The notes: generated from the sequence alone by a model not told the origin. A DNA stretch of 64,000 bases from Shewanella piezotolerans WP3 (GCF_000014885.1 NC_011566.1:2251001-2315000), one strand, 5' to 3'; positions 24,574-33,363 are shown, counted from the first letter of the stretch. Program-made: numbers and translations.

Positions 24574-25826
24574 GCAAACAAACAGAGCAAGTTGAAGGGC
24601 TGAACATTCAGTTACACGGTATCGATATTGGTGTTGTTGCTCATTATGCTGGTGGGAAAAACATACTCAGCTTTAACCCTGAATATATTGCAATGCCCAA
24701 GCATGAGCGACCAGTGCTTACACTTAGGCAGCTTCAAGATCCTAACTATTTTACTAAGCCTCAAATCCGTAGTGAAAAGATACCTCCTGTACTATCTAAT
24801 TTATTACCAGAAGGGATCTTAAGAGATATTGTGGCGAAAGCACTTCAATGCCACGTAAATAACGAGTTCTCGATTTTGGCCTATTTGGGGACTAATTTGC
24901 CTGGTGCGTTGGTGGCGACGCCCATCAAGGCGGGAGACATGCCTGATTGGGCATTAGAACAGCGTTTAGCGACCGAACCACAGCAGATTAACGTTAAACA
25001 TGCAGATACTAAATTCTCACTTGCTGGTGTGCAGATGAAATTCTCATCTTCTCATGTTGATGGGCGCTATCACATTGATCAGGAAATCTCTGAAGATATG
25101 TGGATTATTAAAACGCCTTCAACGGTGCATAAAGGTGTGTCTGTCAATGAGTATACCTGTATGAGGTTAGCCGAAGCCGCTGGTGCTAATATTCCTGATA
25201 TACGTTTAATTAAACTCGATGAATTAGAGGGCCTACCGAATATCAGGCTCCCCGATGAAACATATGCTTATGGTATAAAGCGTTTTGATCGTACCCATGA
25301 AGGACGAGTGCATACTGAAGACTTTGCTCAGATCTTTGGCCTGCATCCTGTAGATAAATATCAAAAAGTTAACTATGAGCAACTAGGGCAAGTGCTATTC
25401 CGTACCAGTAATGATCGCTTAGGTGATGTGCAGCAAATGGCGAGAAGGCTACTGATTAATATACTGCTAGGTAATGGCGATGCTCATCTAAAGAACTGGA
25501 CTATCATCTATCAAGATCAGCGTTCTCCTCGCTTGTCACCGCTCTATGATGTGGTGTTCACTGCCCCATACATAGAGCATGATAACCTTGCCTTGAATAT
25601 GGCAAAGTCTAAGCAGTGGTATGAAATGACGATGCAGCATTTTGAGAAGTGGTCAAATACGGTAGGTGTTCCATGGGTTGCAATTAAACCACATCTCCTA
25701 GATACCATAGAGAAGGCTCGCTCTATGTGGCCAGAGATGCTTGAAGCACTGCCTATGCTGGATGAGCATAAAGAAGCTTTGCAAAATCATTGGCAAACGT
25801 TATCACCAGACTTTCTGGTTAGTTAG
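24570..25826 (+). CDS. hipA: HipA-family Ser/Thr kinase toxin
   Basis: 418 residues, slightly shorter than E. coli HipA (440). N-terminal subdomain with LTLRQL and SEKIPPVLSNLLPEG, then the kinase core: the phosphorylatable P-loop Ser in KFSLAGVQMKF (Ser about 150), ATP-binding Lys about 181 in WIIKTPS, YGIKRFDR near 237, catalytic Asp about 304 in GNGDAHLKNW and the metal Asp in LSPLYDVV about 327. All key residues are present, so it should be active. HipA of E. coli phosphorylates glutamyl-tRNA synthetase and induces persistence; the target here is not known. First cargo operon inside the yicC island, reading away from attL. Confidence 0.9.
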   Translation: MSKQTEQVEGLNIQLHGIDIGVVAHYAGGKNILSFNPEYIAMPKHERPVLTLRQLQDPNYFTKPQIRSEKIPPVLSNLLPEGILRDIVAKALQCHVNNEFSILAYLGTNLPGALVATPIKAGDMPDWALEQRLATEPQQINVKHADTKFSLAGVQMKFSSSHVDGRYHIDQEISEDMWIIKTPSTVHKGVSVNEYTCMRLAEAAGANIPDIRLIKLDELEGLPNIRLPDETYAYGIKRFDRTHEGRVHTEDFAQIFGLHPVDKYQKVNYEQLGQVLFRTSNDRLGDVQQMARRLLINILLGNGDAHLKNWTIIYQDQRSPRLSPLYDVVFTAPYIEHDNLALNMAKSKQWYEMTMQHFEKWSNTVGVPWVAIKPHLLDTIEKARSMWPEMLEALPMLDEHKEALQNHWQTLSPDFLVS

Positions 25827-25837
25827 CTTTGCTAGTA

Positions 25838-25878
25838 AGTAGACTGCTAACATCATTGAGATGGCGTAGCAGTCTACT
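25838..25878. repeat. Inverted repeat downstream of hipA
   Basis: Perfect 12-bp arms AGTAGACTGCTA and TAGCAGTCTACT with a 17-base loop, 12 bases after hipA. No T-run follows. Possibly a processing or stabilising hairpin. Confidence 0.6.
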
Positions 25879-25983
25879 CATGAGTAAGGAAATCTTACAA
25901 TGTAACGCTATTTCCTATCTTTTTTATCTCTATATACTTGTTGTTTCCACGCCTTCATCATTTTATACATTACATTGTAGTGG

Positions 25984-26805
25984 TCAACTAATATTGGCCA
26001 CGATCTTAGAGTTTAACCAAAACAATCGTTCTGATTCATTAGGTGTCAGTCCGCCGTTATATTGGTGCGGGCGAAGCTGACAATAATATCCAATTATGTA
26101 TCGTGTAATTTCTTGCTGAGCTTCAGCAAAGCTACGATACCCTATTGGTGGTATCCATTCTGTCTTAAGGCTCCTAAAAAAGCGTTCCATTGGACTATTA
26201 TCCCAACAGTTCCCACGTCGAGATAAACTTTGCTTGAGCTGATATCGCCATAATAGTTGTCGATATCTTCTGCTTGTATAGTGAGTCCCTTGATCGCTAT
26301 GGAGCATAACACCTTTAGGTTTTCCACGACCTTCATAGGCCATCGAAAGCGCTTTGCCCGTTAAACGGCTATCAGGTGATAACGACATAGCCCAGCCAAT
26401 GACTTTACGAGCAAATAGATCAATCACAACCGCTAAGTACATCCAGCGGTTACCTGCCCACACGTAGGTGACATCACCAACCCAAACTTCATTCGGAGCG
26501 GTGACAGCGAATTGTCGACCTAGGTGATTAGGGATTTCGATGTGCTCTAGTGTCGCTTTTCGGTATCTGTGCTTAGGTACCTGACAACTCACTATACCAA
26601 GCTCCTTCATCAGCTTAGTGGCGCGATAACGGCTTAACGAGATACCTTGCTGGCTAACCATATCTGCAACCGTCCTAGCTCCTGCCGAGCCGTTACTTGC
26701 AGTATGTACTTCGCTAACTAGACTTCGAAGCTTTACTTTATCTGCGTTTATGGTTATTGGCCGTTTTCTCCAATACTTGTAACTACTACGATGAATACTG
26801 AACAC
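25984..26805 (-). CDS. IS3-family transposase, catalytic part (OrfB)
   Basis: 273 residues from the first ATG, but the frame is open further upstream to the slippery run, giving the usual OrfB N-terminus (LTEQFLIIEKLRQSYS, then SIHRSSYKYW). HTH_21-like region, then the rve integrase core with catalytic acids in VGDVTYVW, MLHSDQGTHY and SPMERFFRSLK (DDE). Probably made only as an OrfAB fusion by −1 frameshifting. No internal stops, so the element may still be active. Confidence 0.9.
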   Translation of the reverse strand: MFSIHRSSYKYWRKRPITINADKVKLRSLVSEVHTASNGSAGARTVADMVSQQGISLSRYRATKLMKELGIVSCQVPKHRYRKATLEHIEIPNHLGRQFAVTAPNEVWVGDVTYVWAGNRWMYLAVVIDLFARKVIGWAMSLSPDSRLTGKALSMAYEGRGKPKGVMLHSDQGTHYTSRRYRQLLWRYQLKQSLSRRGNCWDNSPMERFFRSLKTEWIPPIGYRSFAEAQQEITRYIIGYYCQLRPHQYNGGLTPNESERLFWLNSKIVANIS

Positions 26806-26852
26806 TTCGCATAATGTTTTTATGCTGTAGCTCTGCCTGAGTTTCTCAATTA

Positions 26853-27161
26853 TTAAGAATTGTTCAGTGAGTCCGACATCAACAGAGCTGTGGCTTTTTT
26901 TAATATTTCGTTGTGCTCCTGGAGGCGAGCTAGTTGCTTTTTTAACTCTCGAATTTCAATTTGTTCTGGTGATATAGGTGATGCTTTAGGTTGCTTACCT
27001 TGTCGCTCTTCTCTTAATTGCCGAACCCACTTATCCATGGTCGATTTACCCACGTTCATAGCTTGAGCGGCTTCAACAATTGAGTAATTTTGATCTAGCA
27101 CTAATTGAGCTGATTCAAGTTTGAATTCTGCGCTAAAAAGTCTTCTTGTACGTTTCGTCAT
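26853..27161 (-). CDS. IS3-family OrfA, DNA-binding part
   Basis: 102 residues. HTH of the transposase 8 type (FSAEFKLESAQLVLDQNYSI, VGKSTMDKWVRQLR) followed by a leucine-zipper segment IRELKKQLARLQEHNEILKK that runs into the frameshift site at ILKKAT. Binds the terminal repeats and, after frameshifting, forms the N-terminal part of the transposase. Confidence 0.9.
   Translation of the reverse strand: MTKRTRRLFSAEFKLESAQLVLDQNYSIVEAAQAMNVGKSTMDKWVRQLREERQGKQPKASPISPEQIEIRELKKQLARLQEHNEILKKATALLMSDSLNNS
26895..26901 (-). other. A7 slippery site for −1 frameshifting of OrfA into OrfB
   Basis: Minus strand TTA AAA AAA GCC in the OrfA frame. A −1 shift here leads into an open frame reading …SHSSVDVGLTEQFL and on into OrfB. 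Runs of A followed by G are the standard IS3-family frameshift signal. Confidence 0.75.
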
Positions 27162-27233
27162 AGTGTCACCTGTTTACTTATGAGGTAATGATATCACCTC
27201 TAACTAGGTGGCCAAATTCACCGTACCACTACA

Positions 27234-27823
27234 AAGACAAAACATCTTATGATAGCTATTATGAAAAACTTTATGTGATAGCTGATCTCGCTTTTAATAG
27301 AGGGAGAGAACAAACTAATCTAGCAAAGAATAGCTTAGACAATTTGAAAAAAGAACTTGTTCATGAAGTTGGCCCTAGAGTACGAACAAGTCTTCTTTTT
27401 AAGTATATTAAAATATCATTTTTTCCAGTGCTACTTCTAACTCTGATATTTTTTGGAGTAAATTTATTTGAAGATGGCTCTCTTCAGTACGGGTCTAAAC
27501 TTATACTCGTTGCGTTAGGTGCAAATGTTGGTTGTTGGCTTTCATTGGCAGTTAGAACAAGAGGTATGGAATTTAGCCAAATATTACCAATATTAGGCGA
27601 TCAAAAAGGAGTACACACTAGAATAATATTTGTAATGGCTTTTTCTGTAGTAATGGCAATTTTGATGAAGTCAGGCTTGTTAAGTATACAGCTTGGTGAG
27701 TTTAGTTCTTTGTCAATAGAAACTAAGAATTACTCCGCATTGTCTGCTGGATTTATAATGGGATTTGCTGAAAAATTATTTGTAGACAAATTTCAAAGTA
27801 AGGTTAACTCCGTAAATATTTGA
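27234..27823 (+). pseudogene. Membrane-protein gene beheaded by the IS3-family element
   Basis: The frame is open from 27188, but its first 15 codons lie inside the right end of the insertion sequence, so the native N-terminus is missing. The remaining 196 residues include a charged region (YYEKLYVIADLAF…NLKKELVHEVGPRVR), two hydrophobic pairs (about 78–95 and 101–118; 140–160 and 182–196) and a conserved-looking WLSLAVRTRGMEF loop. I do not recognise the family. A terminator follows. The missing 5' part is not found on the other side of the element, implying deletion rather than simple insertion. A fusion protein starting in the element is possible but lacks a clear ribosome site. Confidence 0.7.
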
Positions 27824-27856
27824 TTGTCATGGCTATGAGACTTTAATAATTAAGAT

Positions 27857-27890
27857 AGAGGATGTCTTAGTACATCCTCTTTTATTTTTT
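27857..27890 (+). terminator. Terminator after the truncated membrane-protein gene
   Basis: Stem AGAGGATGT / ACATCCTCT with a six-base loop and TTTTATTTTTT. Confidence 0.88.
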
Positions 27891-28036
27891 AACAAGTTAA
27901 CTGTGCAGTTAGTCTTGTCAAGACTGTCGCTGTCACTGGCGATTCATAGGATTTAATGCATTAGCGAGTAAATGAGCAGAAATTGCTTATTATAGTCCTA
28001 AATGGGTACTGTGATGTTTCTGTGTAGGGTGGTGTC

Positions 28037-29299
28037 ATGGGTAACAAGTTTAAACCGATAATTTCCGCGGCGACTTTTTGGAAGAAAAAGTGTCTTGTGG
28101 AGCAAGGTAGTGTTTTCTCCGAATCAAATGTATGGACCAAATCTAATGTTGAAAGTCTTTATGAGGCATTTGTTGAAAACCCTGATGAGAGCCCGGATAA
28201 AAGCTTTTTCGATAAACTCGAAGCGCAATTGAGTGAGTGTCCTCCGCGTGTAGTAAAACTGGCTGCAGAGATGCTTTGGGTCATGTCTTTGGCATCGCTG
28301 AATGTTAAGCCAGAGACAAAGCGGAGTAATGTCCTGAATGTATGGCAATGGAGTGGAGATTCAATTAATGATGGTTCACTTATAGAAGATCCTGTGCTTA
28401 CAGGGTATGCAAAGACGGGTGTTAGTTATAACACTAATCGCTGGAGAGAACTGTCATACTTTATTGAAGTAATGAGAACTTTTTTTGGGGAAAAATCTTC
28501 AGATAGATCAGCATTGTTGGGTGATGCCATATACTTCTCAAAATGGGTTGAGGCTATTTCAGGGACTAAATCTAGGCAATTTAGGCATATTTTGTTGTTT
28601 CTTTTGTTTCCTAAAAAGTTTGAGCGTATTTGCAGTAATAACCACAGGTTGAAAATAGTTAAGGCGTTTGAGAATTTATCTTCACGTGATGTCAAAAAGC
28701 TTGCGTGCTGGGAAGTTGATTTTAAGTTGGCAGAAATAAAAGCACGTGAGGCTAAAAGGCTAGGGCTTAAAGCGGTCGACTTCTATCATTCACCGCTTTA
28801 TGAAATATGGTTTGAAACCCGTGCTGACGGTAGTGCGATCGAGAAAGCCATTGTTAAAAAAGAGACAAAAAGATTAGCGCAGATTCAGCAAAGCAAGACT
28901 ATTGATGAGATGAAAAAGGCTCAGATGATAGAGGCAAGAATTGGGCATGGACAGTATAGAAAGAACTTATCTAAGGTCGAAACGAAATGCCGTATAACCG
29001 GGATAGATAATAAAAGCTTTCTAACTGCGAGCCATGTTAAGCCGTGGCGGGACTGTAAAACTCCGAAGGAATGCTTGGATGGTAATAATGGCCTGTGGCT
29101 TGCTCCTCACATAGATAGGCTATTTGACCGAGGGTGGATATCGTTCGGTGAGAATGGAAACATTATATGTTTCGATGTTCATGTCAAATCTGCACTTAAA
29201 ACCTGGAATATTAACTTACCTATTTCCTTAGGAAAGCTGAACGACGAGCAAGCGAAGTATATGGAGTACCACAGAGTTCATATATTTAAAGGTGCTTAG
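28037..29299 (+). CDS. HNH endonuclease fused to a McrB-N-like domain
   Basis: 420 residues. The C-terminal part (about 310–370) is an HNH_2-type nuclease: CRITGIDNKSFLTASHVKPW, then LDGNNGLWLAPHIDRLFDRG, with the His, Asn and His in place. The N-terminal 250 residues carry GSVFSESNVWTKSNVESLY, KLEAQLSECPPRVVKLAAEM, NVWQWSG, YNTNRWRELSYFIEVMR and RHILLFLLFPKKFERI. I recognise this block from the N-terminus of McrB-like restriction ATPases. Here the GTPase/ATPase is absent and an HNH takes its place. A linker (FYHSPLYEIWFETRADGS) joins them. GGGTGG precedes the ATG. Probably a modification- or phage-sensing restriction nuclease (inference). Stands alone in the island. Confidence 0.75.
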   Translation: MGNKFKPIISAATFWKKKCLVEQGSVFSESNVWTKSNVESLYEAFVENPDESPDKSFFDKLEAQLSECPPRVVKLAAEMLWVMSLASLNVKPETKRSNVLNVWQWSGDSINDGSLIEDPVLTGYAKTGVSYNTNRWRELSYFIEVMRTFFGEKSSDRSALLGDAIYFSKWVEAISGTKSRQFRHILLFLLFPKKFERICSNNHRLKIVKAFENLSSRDVKKLACWEVDFKLAEIKAREAKRLGLKAVDFYHSPLYEIWFETRADGSAIEKAIVKKETKRLAQIQQSKTIDEMKKAQMIEARIGHGQYRKNLSKVETKCRITGIDNKSFLTASHVKPWRDCKTPKECLDGNNGLWLAPHIDRLFDRGWISFGENGNIICFDVHVKSALKTWNINLPISLGKLNDEQAKYMEYHRVHIFKGA

Positions 29300-29594
29300 A
29301 TTGTATTTAATGATGTAAGACGATTTTTGGTTGCTAAAATTCGGTAGCAATTATATCGGTTAATCCCCGTTTTAGTATTACTGAAATGGAAGTGCTTGTT
29401 TAGTAAGGCCAAGGTGCTCTTGTTTATGAGCTCCTTTGATGAGAGGTGTTTAGTTCATCGAAGTTATGATACTAGTTTGTCTTATAGCAAAGCTGGATGT
29501 ATAAACGCCTGTGCCATTAATATTGTTGTTTAGGTTGATGTTTTAGCTATCGCTTCGGCTAATACTCGTAACTATATTCAAAGGACTGACATAC

Positions 29595-30461
29595 ATGATT
29601 TTGGGTATCCCTTTTGGTCAGGATAAAGATACAGGTGAGTGGTGCGATGTCGCGGAGGTGAGTCGTGGCCTAGCATGTAATTGTATTTGCCCTTCCTGCA
29701 AGCTGCCTTTATCAGCTCGGCACGGAGATGAGCGTGATTGGCATTTTGCCCATCACACAAGAAATATCCCAAAAGAAAAAATTGTCGACTGCGAGTTCTC
29801 CTTTGAGGTGTCGCTTAGGATGATGACCCATCAATTACTGCTAGAAGGCGTGTTTCTCAAATTACCTGAATATGTCAAATCGGTAATTGTGCCTAAGTCA
29901 TTGAAGGGTAATATCAAGCCTGAAGTAAAGATTGCTAAAGAGCAGTGCTTAAGGGCTGCTGATTCCAAGCTTACTGTGGATGCCGATTTTTTCGGGCATA
30001 AAGTAGACGCTTTGTATCAGTTTGATACAGCTTCTTTAGTTGTTTATTTGGTCTACCGAGGCCGCAAGTTTCCATTTGAACTTTCGTTGTTACGTGATGT
30101 AAGAGCTGGGGTGTTATTACTCGATATTGAAGACCTAGCGCAGATTTTTTACCACCATCCAATGGCGGAGACTGAGAAACTAGGAACAGCAAAATCTCAG
30201 TTGATGGGGTGGCTGCAAACTAGTATTGAGGCAAAACACTGGCTATATCATCCTCGTGAGAATGAGCTTCTTGATAAAAAGCACCAGCTCATCAATGATG
30301 CCCTCCAAGGATTAGCTACAGGTAGTAATGTTTTGCAGGTCCCATTACATCAACAGATTAAATGTCAATGCATCGGTTGCGGTAAAAATTTCACTGGAAT
30401 TCGTAATAAGATTAACCCATGTCCGAATTGTCAAACGCATCTTTATGTCACCAATTGCTGA
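29595..30461 (+). CDS. CoiA-like predicted nuclease with C-terminal zinc ribbon
   Basis: 288 residues, AAAGGA 10 bases before the ATG. N-terminus: CNCICPSCKLPLSARHGDERDWHFAHH (about 28–54), a Cys-pair plus the HFAH motif seen at the start of CoiA-like competence proteins, which carry a predicted nuclease domain. The middle has ADFFGHKVDALYQF and VYRGRKFPFELSLL, possible PD-(D/E)xK-type strands, but I cannot fix the catalytic residues. The C-terminus is a zinc ribbon: CQCIGCGKNF, then PCPNCQTHLYV. Function in this organism unknown; its company (HNH nuclease, HipBA) suggests defence or DNA uptake control. Confidence 0.55.
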   Translation: MILGIPFGQDKDTGEWCDVAEVSRGLACNCICPSCKLPLSARHGDERDWHFAHHTRNIPKEKIVDCEFSFEVSLRMMTHQLLLEGVFLKLPEYVKSVIVPKSLKGNIKPEVKIAKEQCLRAADSKLTVDADFFGHKVDALYQFDTASLVVYLVYRGRKFPFELSLLRDVRAGVLLLDIEDLAQIFYHHPMAETEKLGTAKSQLMGWLQTSIEAKHWLYHPRENELLDKKHQLINDALQGLATGSNVLQVPLHQQIKCQCIGCGKNFTGIRNKINPCPNCQTHLYVTNC

Positions 30462-30707
30462 TTATTACCACTCATTGAGCTTTTACATCGCTGGAGTTCT
30501 AGAAAAGCTCAAATGGAACCTGTTCACATTCTTGCTGCATGGAACCGATTAAGTGAATAAGGCTGGTTACAGTTAAAAGCACAAGTTTGAGGAGATAGAG
30601 CCCCGTCTTATCTAGGAGATTTAGCCTTTTTGTTGAAGGCTTAATTAGATGGTCCGCCTCACCCCTAAGCTAACCTTAGGGTTAGGCAATCAAAGAGGCG
30701 AACCATC

Positions 30708-31724
30708 ATGTCTACTATTAAAGTAATTGGAATCGATTTAGGCAAATCTTCTTTTCATCTTGTTGCTCATGACTATAGCGGTCGAGAGCTATTTCGAAAG
30801 CACCTTTCTCGTGCAAAGCTTATTGAGTTTCTATCTCAAACGCCTGCAACCGTCATCGCTATGGAGTCATGCGGTGGCTCACATTGGCTAGCTAGAAAGT
30901 GTCAATCTCTTGGGCACGAAGTTAAACTGATCCCCCCTCAGTACGTTAAGCCTTACGTCAAAACCAATAAAAATGATTACATAGATGCCGATGCGATAGC
31001 TGAAGCGTCAACGCGCCCGTCGATGCGTTTTGTGGGTGTTAAAACAGAATCATCCCAAGTTATCTCAGTGATTCAAAGGATCCGTTCAAGCTACGTTAAA
31101 GAGCGTACAGCGTGCATGTCGCGTATTGGCGCTATCTTGCTTGAGTTTGGTATGAGCTTTCCTAAAGGGCATGCCAAAATGAAGGTGTTGTTTCAATGGC
31201 TTGCAGATAAAAAAGAGCCTATTCCTCCCATGTTAATGCAGGAGCTAATTGAACATCACGAGTACTATTCACAGCTTAATAAGCGTATAGCAGGGCAAGA
31301 TAAAAAACTGAAACAGCTTGTCGAGCAAAGCGAAGAGGCTCAACAGCTTAAGTCAATCCCAGGTATAGGAGATCTAACGGCGAGTCAGTGCTTAGCTGAT
31401 ATTTCTGATGCAAATAACTTTAAGAACGGGCGACAGTTAGCCGCATGGATAGGATTAGTCCCTCATCAATACTCAACAGGTGGTAAAACCACGTTATTGG
31501 GGATAAGTAAGCGAGGTAATAAAGCGTTAAGAACGCTGTTTATCCATGGCGCACGCTCCATATTATCGCGGCCAGAAGTTGCGGTTGCGGTGTTTGGTGA
31601 ATGGATTTTAGAGCTCAGAGCAAGGAAGCCATTTAACGTAGCCGTTGTTGCTTTGGCGAATAAGTTAGTGCGGATAGCATGGTCGGTATTATCGACCAAG
31701 CAAGCATTTGAAGTAAGAGTTTAA
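30708..31724 (+). CDS. IS110-family DEDD transposase
   Basis: 338 residues. N-terminal RuvC-like DEDD domain: GIDLGKSSFHLV (Asp about 9), AMESCGGSHW (Glu about 52), NKNDYIDADAIAEA (two Asp about 97–101). C-terminal transposase_20 part with SIPGIGDLTASQCLADI (HhH) and GIGKRGNK-like GISKRGNKALRTLFIHGARS, including the essential Ser of the serine-type half. Length is normal and the frame intact, so it may be active. This family inserts site-specifically under guidance of an RNA made from the element's noncoding end. Confidence 0.93.
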   Translation: MSTIKVIGIDLGKSSFHLVAHDYSGRELFRKHLSRAKLIEFLSQTPATVIAMESCGGSHWLARKCQSLGHEVKLIPPQYVKPYVKTNKNDYIDADAIAEASTRPSMRFVGVKTESSQVISVIQRIRSSYVKERTACMSRIGAILLEFGMSFPKGHAKMKVLFQWLADKKEPIPPMLMQELIEHHEYYSQLNKRIAGQDKKLKQLVEQSEEAQQLKSIPGIGDLTASQCLADISDANNFKNGRQLAAWIGLVPHQYSTGGKTTLLGISKRGNKALRTLFIHGARSILSRPEVAVAVFGEWILELRARKPFNVAVVALANKLVRIAWSVLSTKQAFEVRV

Positions 31725-31935
31725 ACCGAGTTTGCAGATGATAGAGAAGATGACAGAACGGTCAGACCACTAGATTGAAGACCTGACATAAAAAACAGCA
31801 ACGCAGTATGCTTTGGGCTTTTTGAGGACAATCTAGCGCGGAACTCATCGTGGAGCAGGTGGTAAGCACCTAATGAAGACTCCGAATACATTAGCGCAAA
31901 CCAACCTCGTTATCGAAAATATCATTTGCAATAAC
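31725..31935 (+). ncRNA. Probable guide (bridge/seek) RNA region of the IS1111-type element
   Basis: 211 noncoding bases between the transposase stop and the right inverted repeat, the place where IS1111-group elements encode their guide RNA. It contains stem-forming segments, including CCTCGTTAT and ATAACGAGG just before the right end. The exact RNA ends and loops were not resolved. Confidence 0.45.
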
Positions 31936-31983
31936 GAGGCGGACCATACATTTTTATGCACATATTTTCTTAGAATACTGAAG

Positions 31984-32029
31984 TGTAATTAATTACTAAA
32001 AATTACGATAAAAATGTAATTACATTTTT
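31984..32029. promoter_or_regulatory. Two GTAATTA palindromes upstream of the XRE gene
   Basis: GTAATTAATTAC (31984–31995) and the perfect 20-bp palindrome AAAAATGTAATTACATTTTT (32010–32029) share the core GTAATTA(C). They lie 50–90 bases before the ATG of the HTH protein, as expected for autoregulation. Confidence 0.55.
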
Positions 32030-32076
32030 CGGGTGTTATTTTAGATTAATAGCCTAGCTAACTACAGAGGTGAGAG

Positions 32077-33288
32077 ATGGAACAATTAACTAAACATGAC
32101 ACGATACTTTGGATAAACCACGCAATAACGTATTTCAAGAGTATAGGTAAAACTCAAAAGGATATGGCAAAACAGTTGGGCCTTGAAGAGTCTAGGGTGA
32201 GTGAGATGAAAGGTGGGAATGGCATTATCTCTCCAAATTTAATGGCCAAGATCGTCGAGTATTGCGGCGCTCCAAGAAGAAACTCAGGTCGCTATGAAGA
32301 AGTTGAGCTATATGACGATTTACATAGTTTTTTTGATTCTTTCAAAAGTGTTACTGCTAATCGTTTCCACAGAAAACTGCTTAAACTAGCTAAAAATGAT
32401 GATTTTTATCATCATTTCTTAAATTTGGTTTCAACTTCGAATCAAGATTATAAAGCTGACAAGAGTGCCATTGAAACTCAGATGAATGAGCTTTTATCAT
32501 CTGAGGAATATTTAGAAATATGCAGAAAATACTCGGACATCACAAGGCTAAACGATAAATATAGCGACGATTCTAGAGAAATGTTTCAGTTGCGGGATGA
32601 GTTGTTTCGTTGTGTGTCTAAAGAAAAGCCTATGTGGAGCCCGGCAAGTAGAGATGGGTATAGGGTATTGAAGATTGGAGGTTTACAGATTGAAGAGCTG
32701 GCAGTCTTTAAATTGTTGTTTTTATATTCCAAACTCATTCAGTGGGATATTGATTTTCAATTTGGTGAGCACACTACCCAAAATATTCAACCAGAAGTAT
32801 CTATCGAGCCTGTAGTGCTAACAGGTAAACGTATATTGATAATGAAAAGCCATTCACTAGAAAGTGCACAAGTAACCTCAGGTGTTTATGAGTTATTTGG
32901 TAAGAATAAAAATCACTTTCAATTTAGTGAGTATCACCAGCTTGGCTTAAAACCTGAGCAATACATGCCTGATTATTGGAAGGATGCACGTTGTGAATTG
33001 TACTTAAGTGATAATATGAACTATCACTTTATGATACAGCTATCTCAGAAATCGATCATGGAGTGGGCATCTATTGATGAAGACTCGCTCAGTGAGCAGA
33101 AGTATTTTGGTGATATTGGTCCTGACGATAGATTGATTGTTATTCGTAATATCAGTTCACTTCGCTTGTATGAATGCATTGAAGAAATTCGAAAATGGTT
33201 TGCTCTGCCAAGTGATTCACTTTTTGAATTAAAGCAAGAGATCGCCAAAGCAGGTGGATATGTTCCCGGAGCTAGAGTGTTACTTTAA
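32077..33288 (+). CDS. Large XRE-type HTH protein of unknown function
   Basis: 403 residues. HTH at about residues 14–62 (FKSIGKTQKDMAKQLGLEES, RVSEMKGGNG, SPNLMAKIVEYCG). The rest, about 340 residues, is helical then mixed α/β and has no domain I recognise; motifs include FGEHTTQNIQPEVSIEPVV and LYLSDNMNYHFMIQLSQKS. GAGGTGAGAG precedes the ATG. Too large for a simple repressor, so it probably senses something through its C-terminal part. It is the gene next to the integrase (convergent) and may govern the island or a response, with the GTAATTA palindromes as targets. Confidence 0.6.
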   Translation: MEQLTKHDTILWINHAITYFKSIGKTQKDMAKQLGLEESRVSEMKGGNGIISPNLMAKIVEYCGAPRRNSGRYEEVELYDDLHSFFDSFKSVTANRFHRKLLKLAKNDDFYHHFLNLVSTSNQDYKADKSAIETQMNELLSSEEYLEICRKYSDITRLNDKYSDDSREMFQLRDELFRCVSKEKPMWSPASRDGYRVLKIGGLQIEELAVFKLLFLYSKLIQWDIDFQFGEHTTQNIQPEVSIEPVVLTGKRILIMKSHSLESAQVTSGVYELFGKNKNHFQFSEYHQLGLKPEQYMPDYWKDARCELYLSDNMNYHFMIQLSQKSIMEWASIDEDSLSEQKYFGDIGPDDRLIVIRNISSLRLYECIEEIRKWFALPSDSLFELKQEIAKAGGYVPGARVLL

Positions 33289-33363
33289 AATTTATATCAC
33301 ATAAACCGTTCGCCCTGCTTATCACCTACTCATGTATGCAGGGCTAAAATCTGAAAGTTTTGA

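Larger units (their letters stand above)
25976..27233 (-). mobile_element. IS3-family insertion sequence
   Basis: 1,258 bp bounded by inverted repeats: TGTAGTGGT…TTGGCCAC at the left end (25976–26000) matches the complement of the right end (27208–27233) at nine outer and seven inner bases. It contains two overlapping-phase frames (orfA, orfB) with an A7 slippery run. The flanking bases (…CAT and AAG…) show no target-site duplication. Confidence 0.88.
30651..31945 (+). mobile_element. IS1111-type (IS110 family) insertion sequence
   Basis: Perfect 10-bp inverted repeats GGTCCGCCTC (30651–30660) and GAGGCGGACC (31936–31945) flank one DEDD transposase gene. Subterminal inverted repeats of this kind distinguish the IS1111 group from other IS110 elements; the true ends probably lie a few bases outside. 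A hairpin CCCTAAG/CTTAGGG follows the left repeat and another, CCTCGTTAT/ATAACGAGG, precedes the right end. Confidence 0.8.

Noticed and set aside
25970..27240. Target-site duplication of the IS3-family element
   Set aside because: Bases outside the repeats (…CAT and AAG…) do not match over 3–5 positions.
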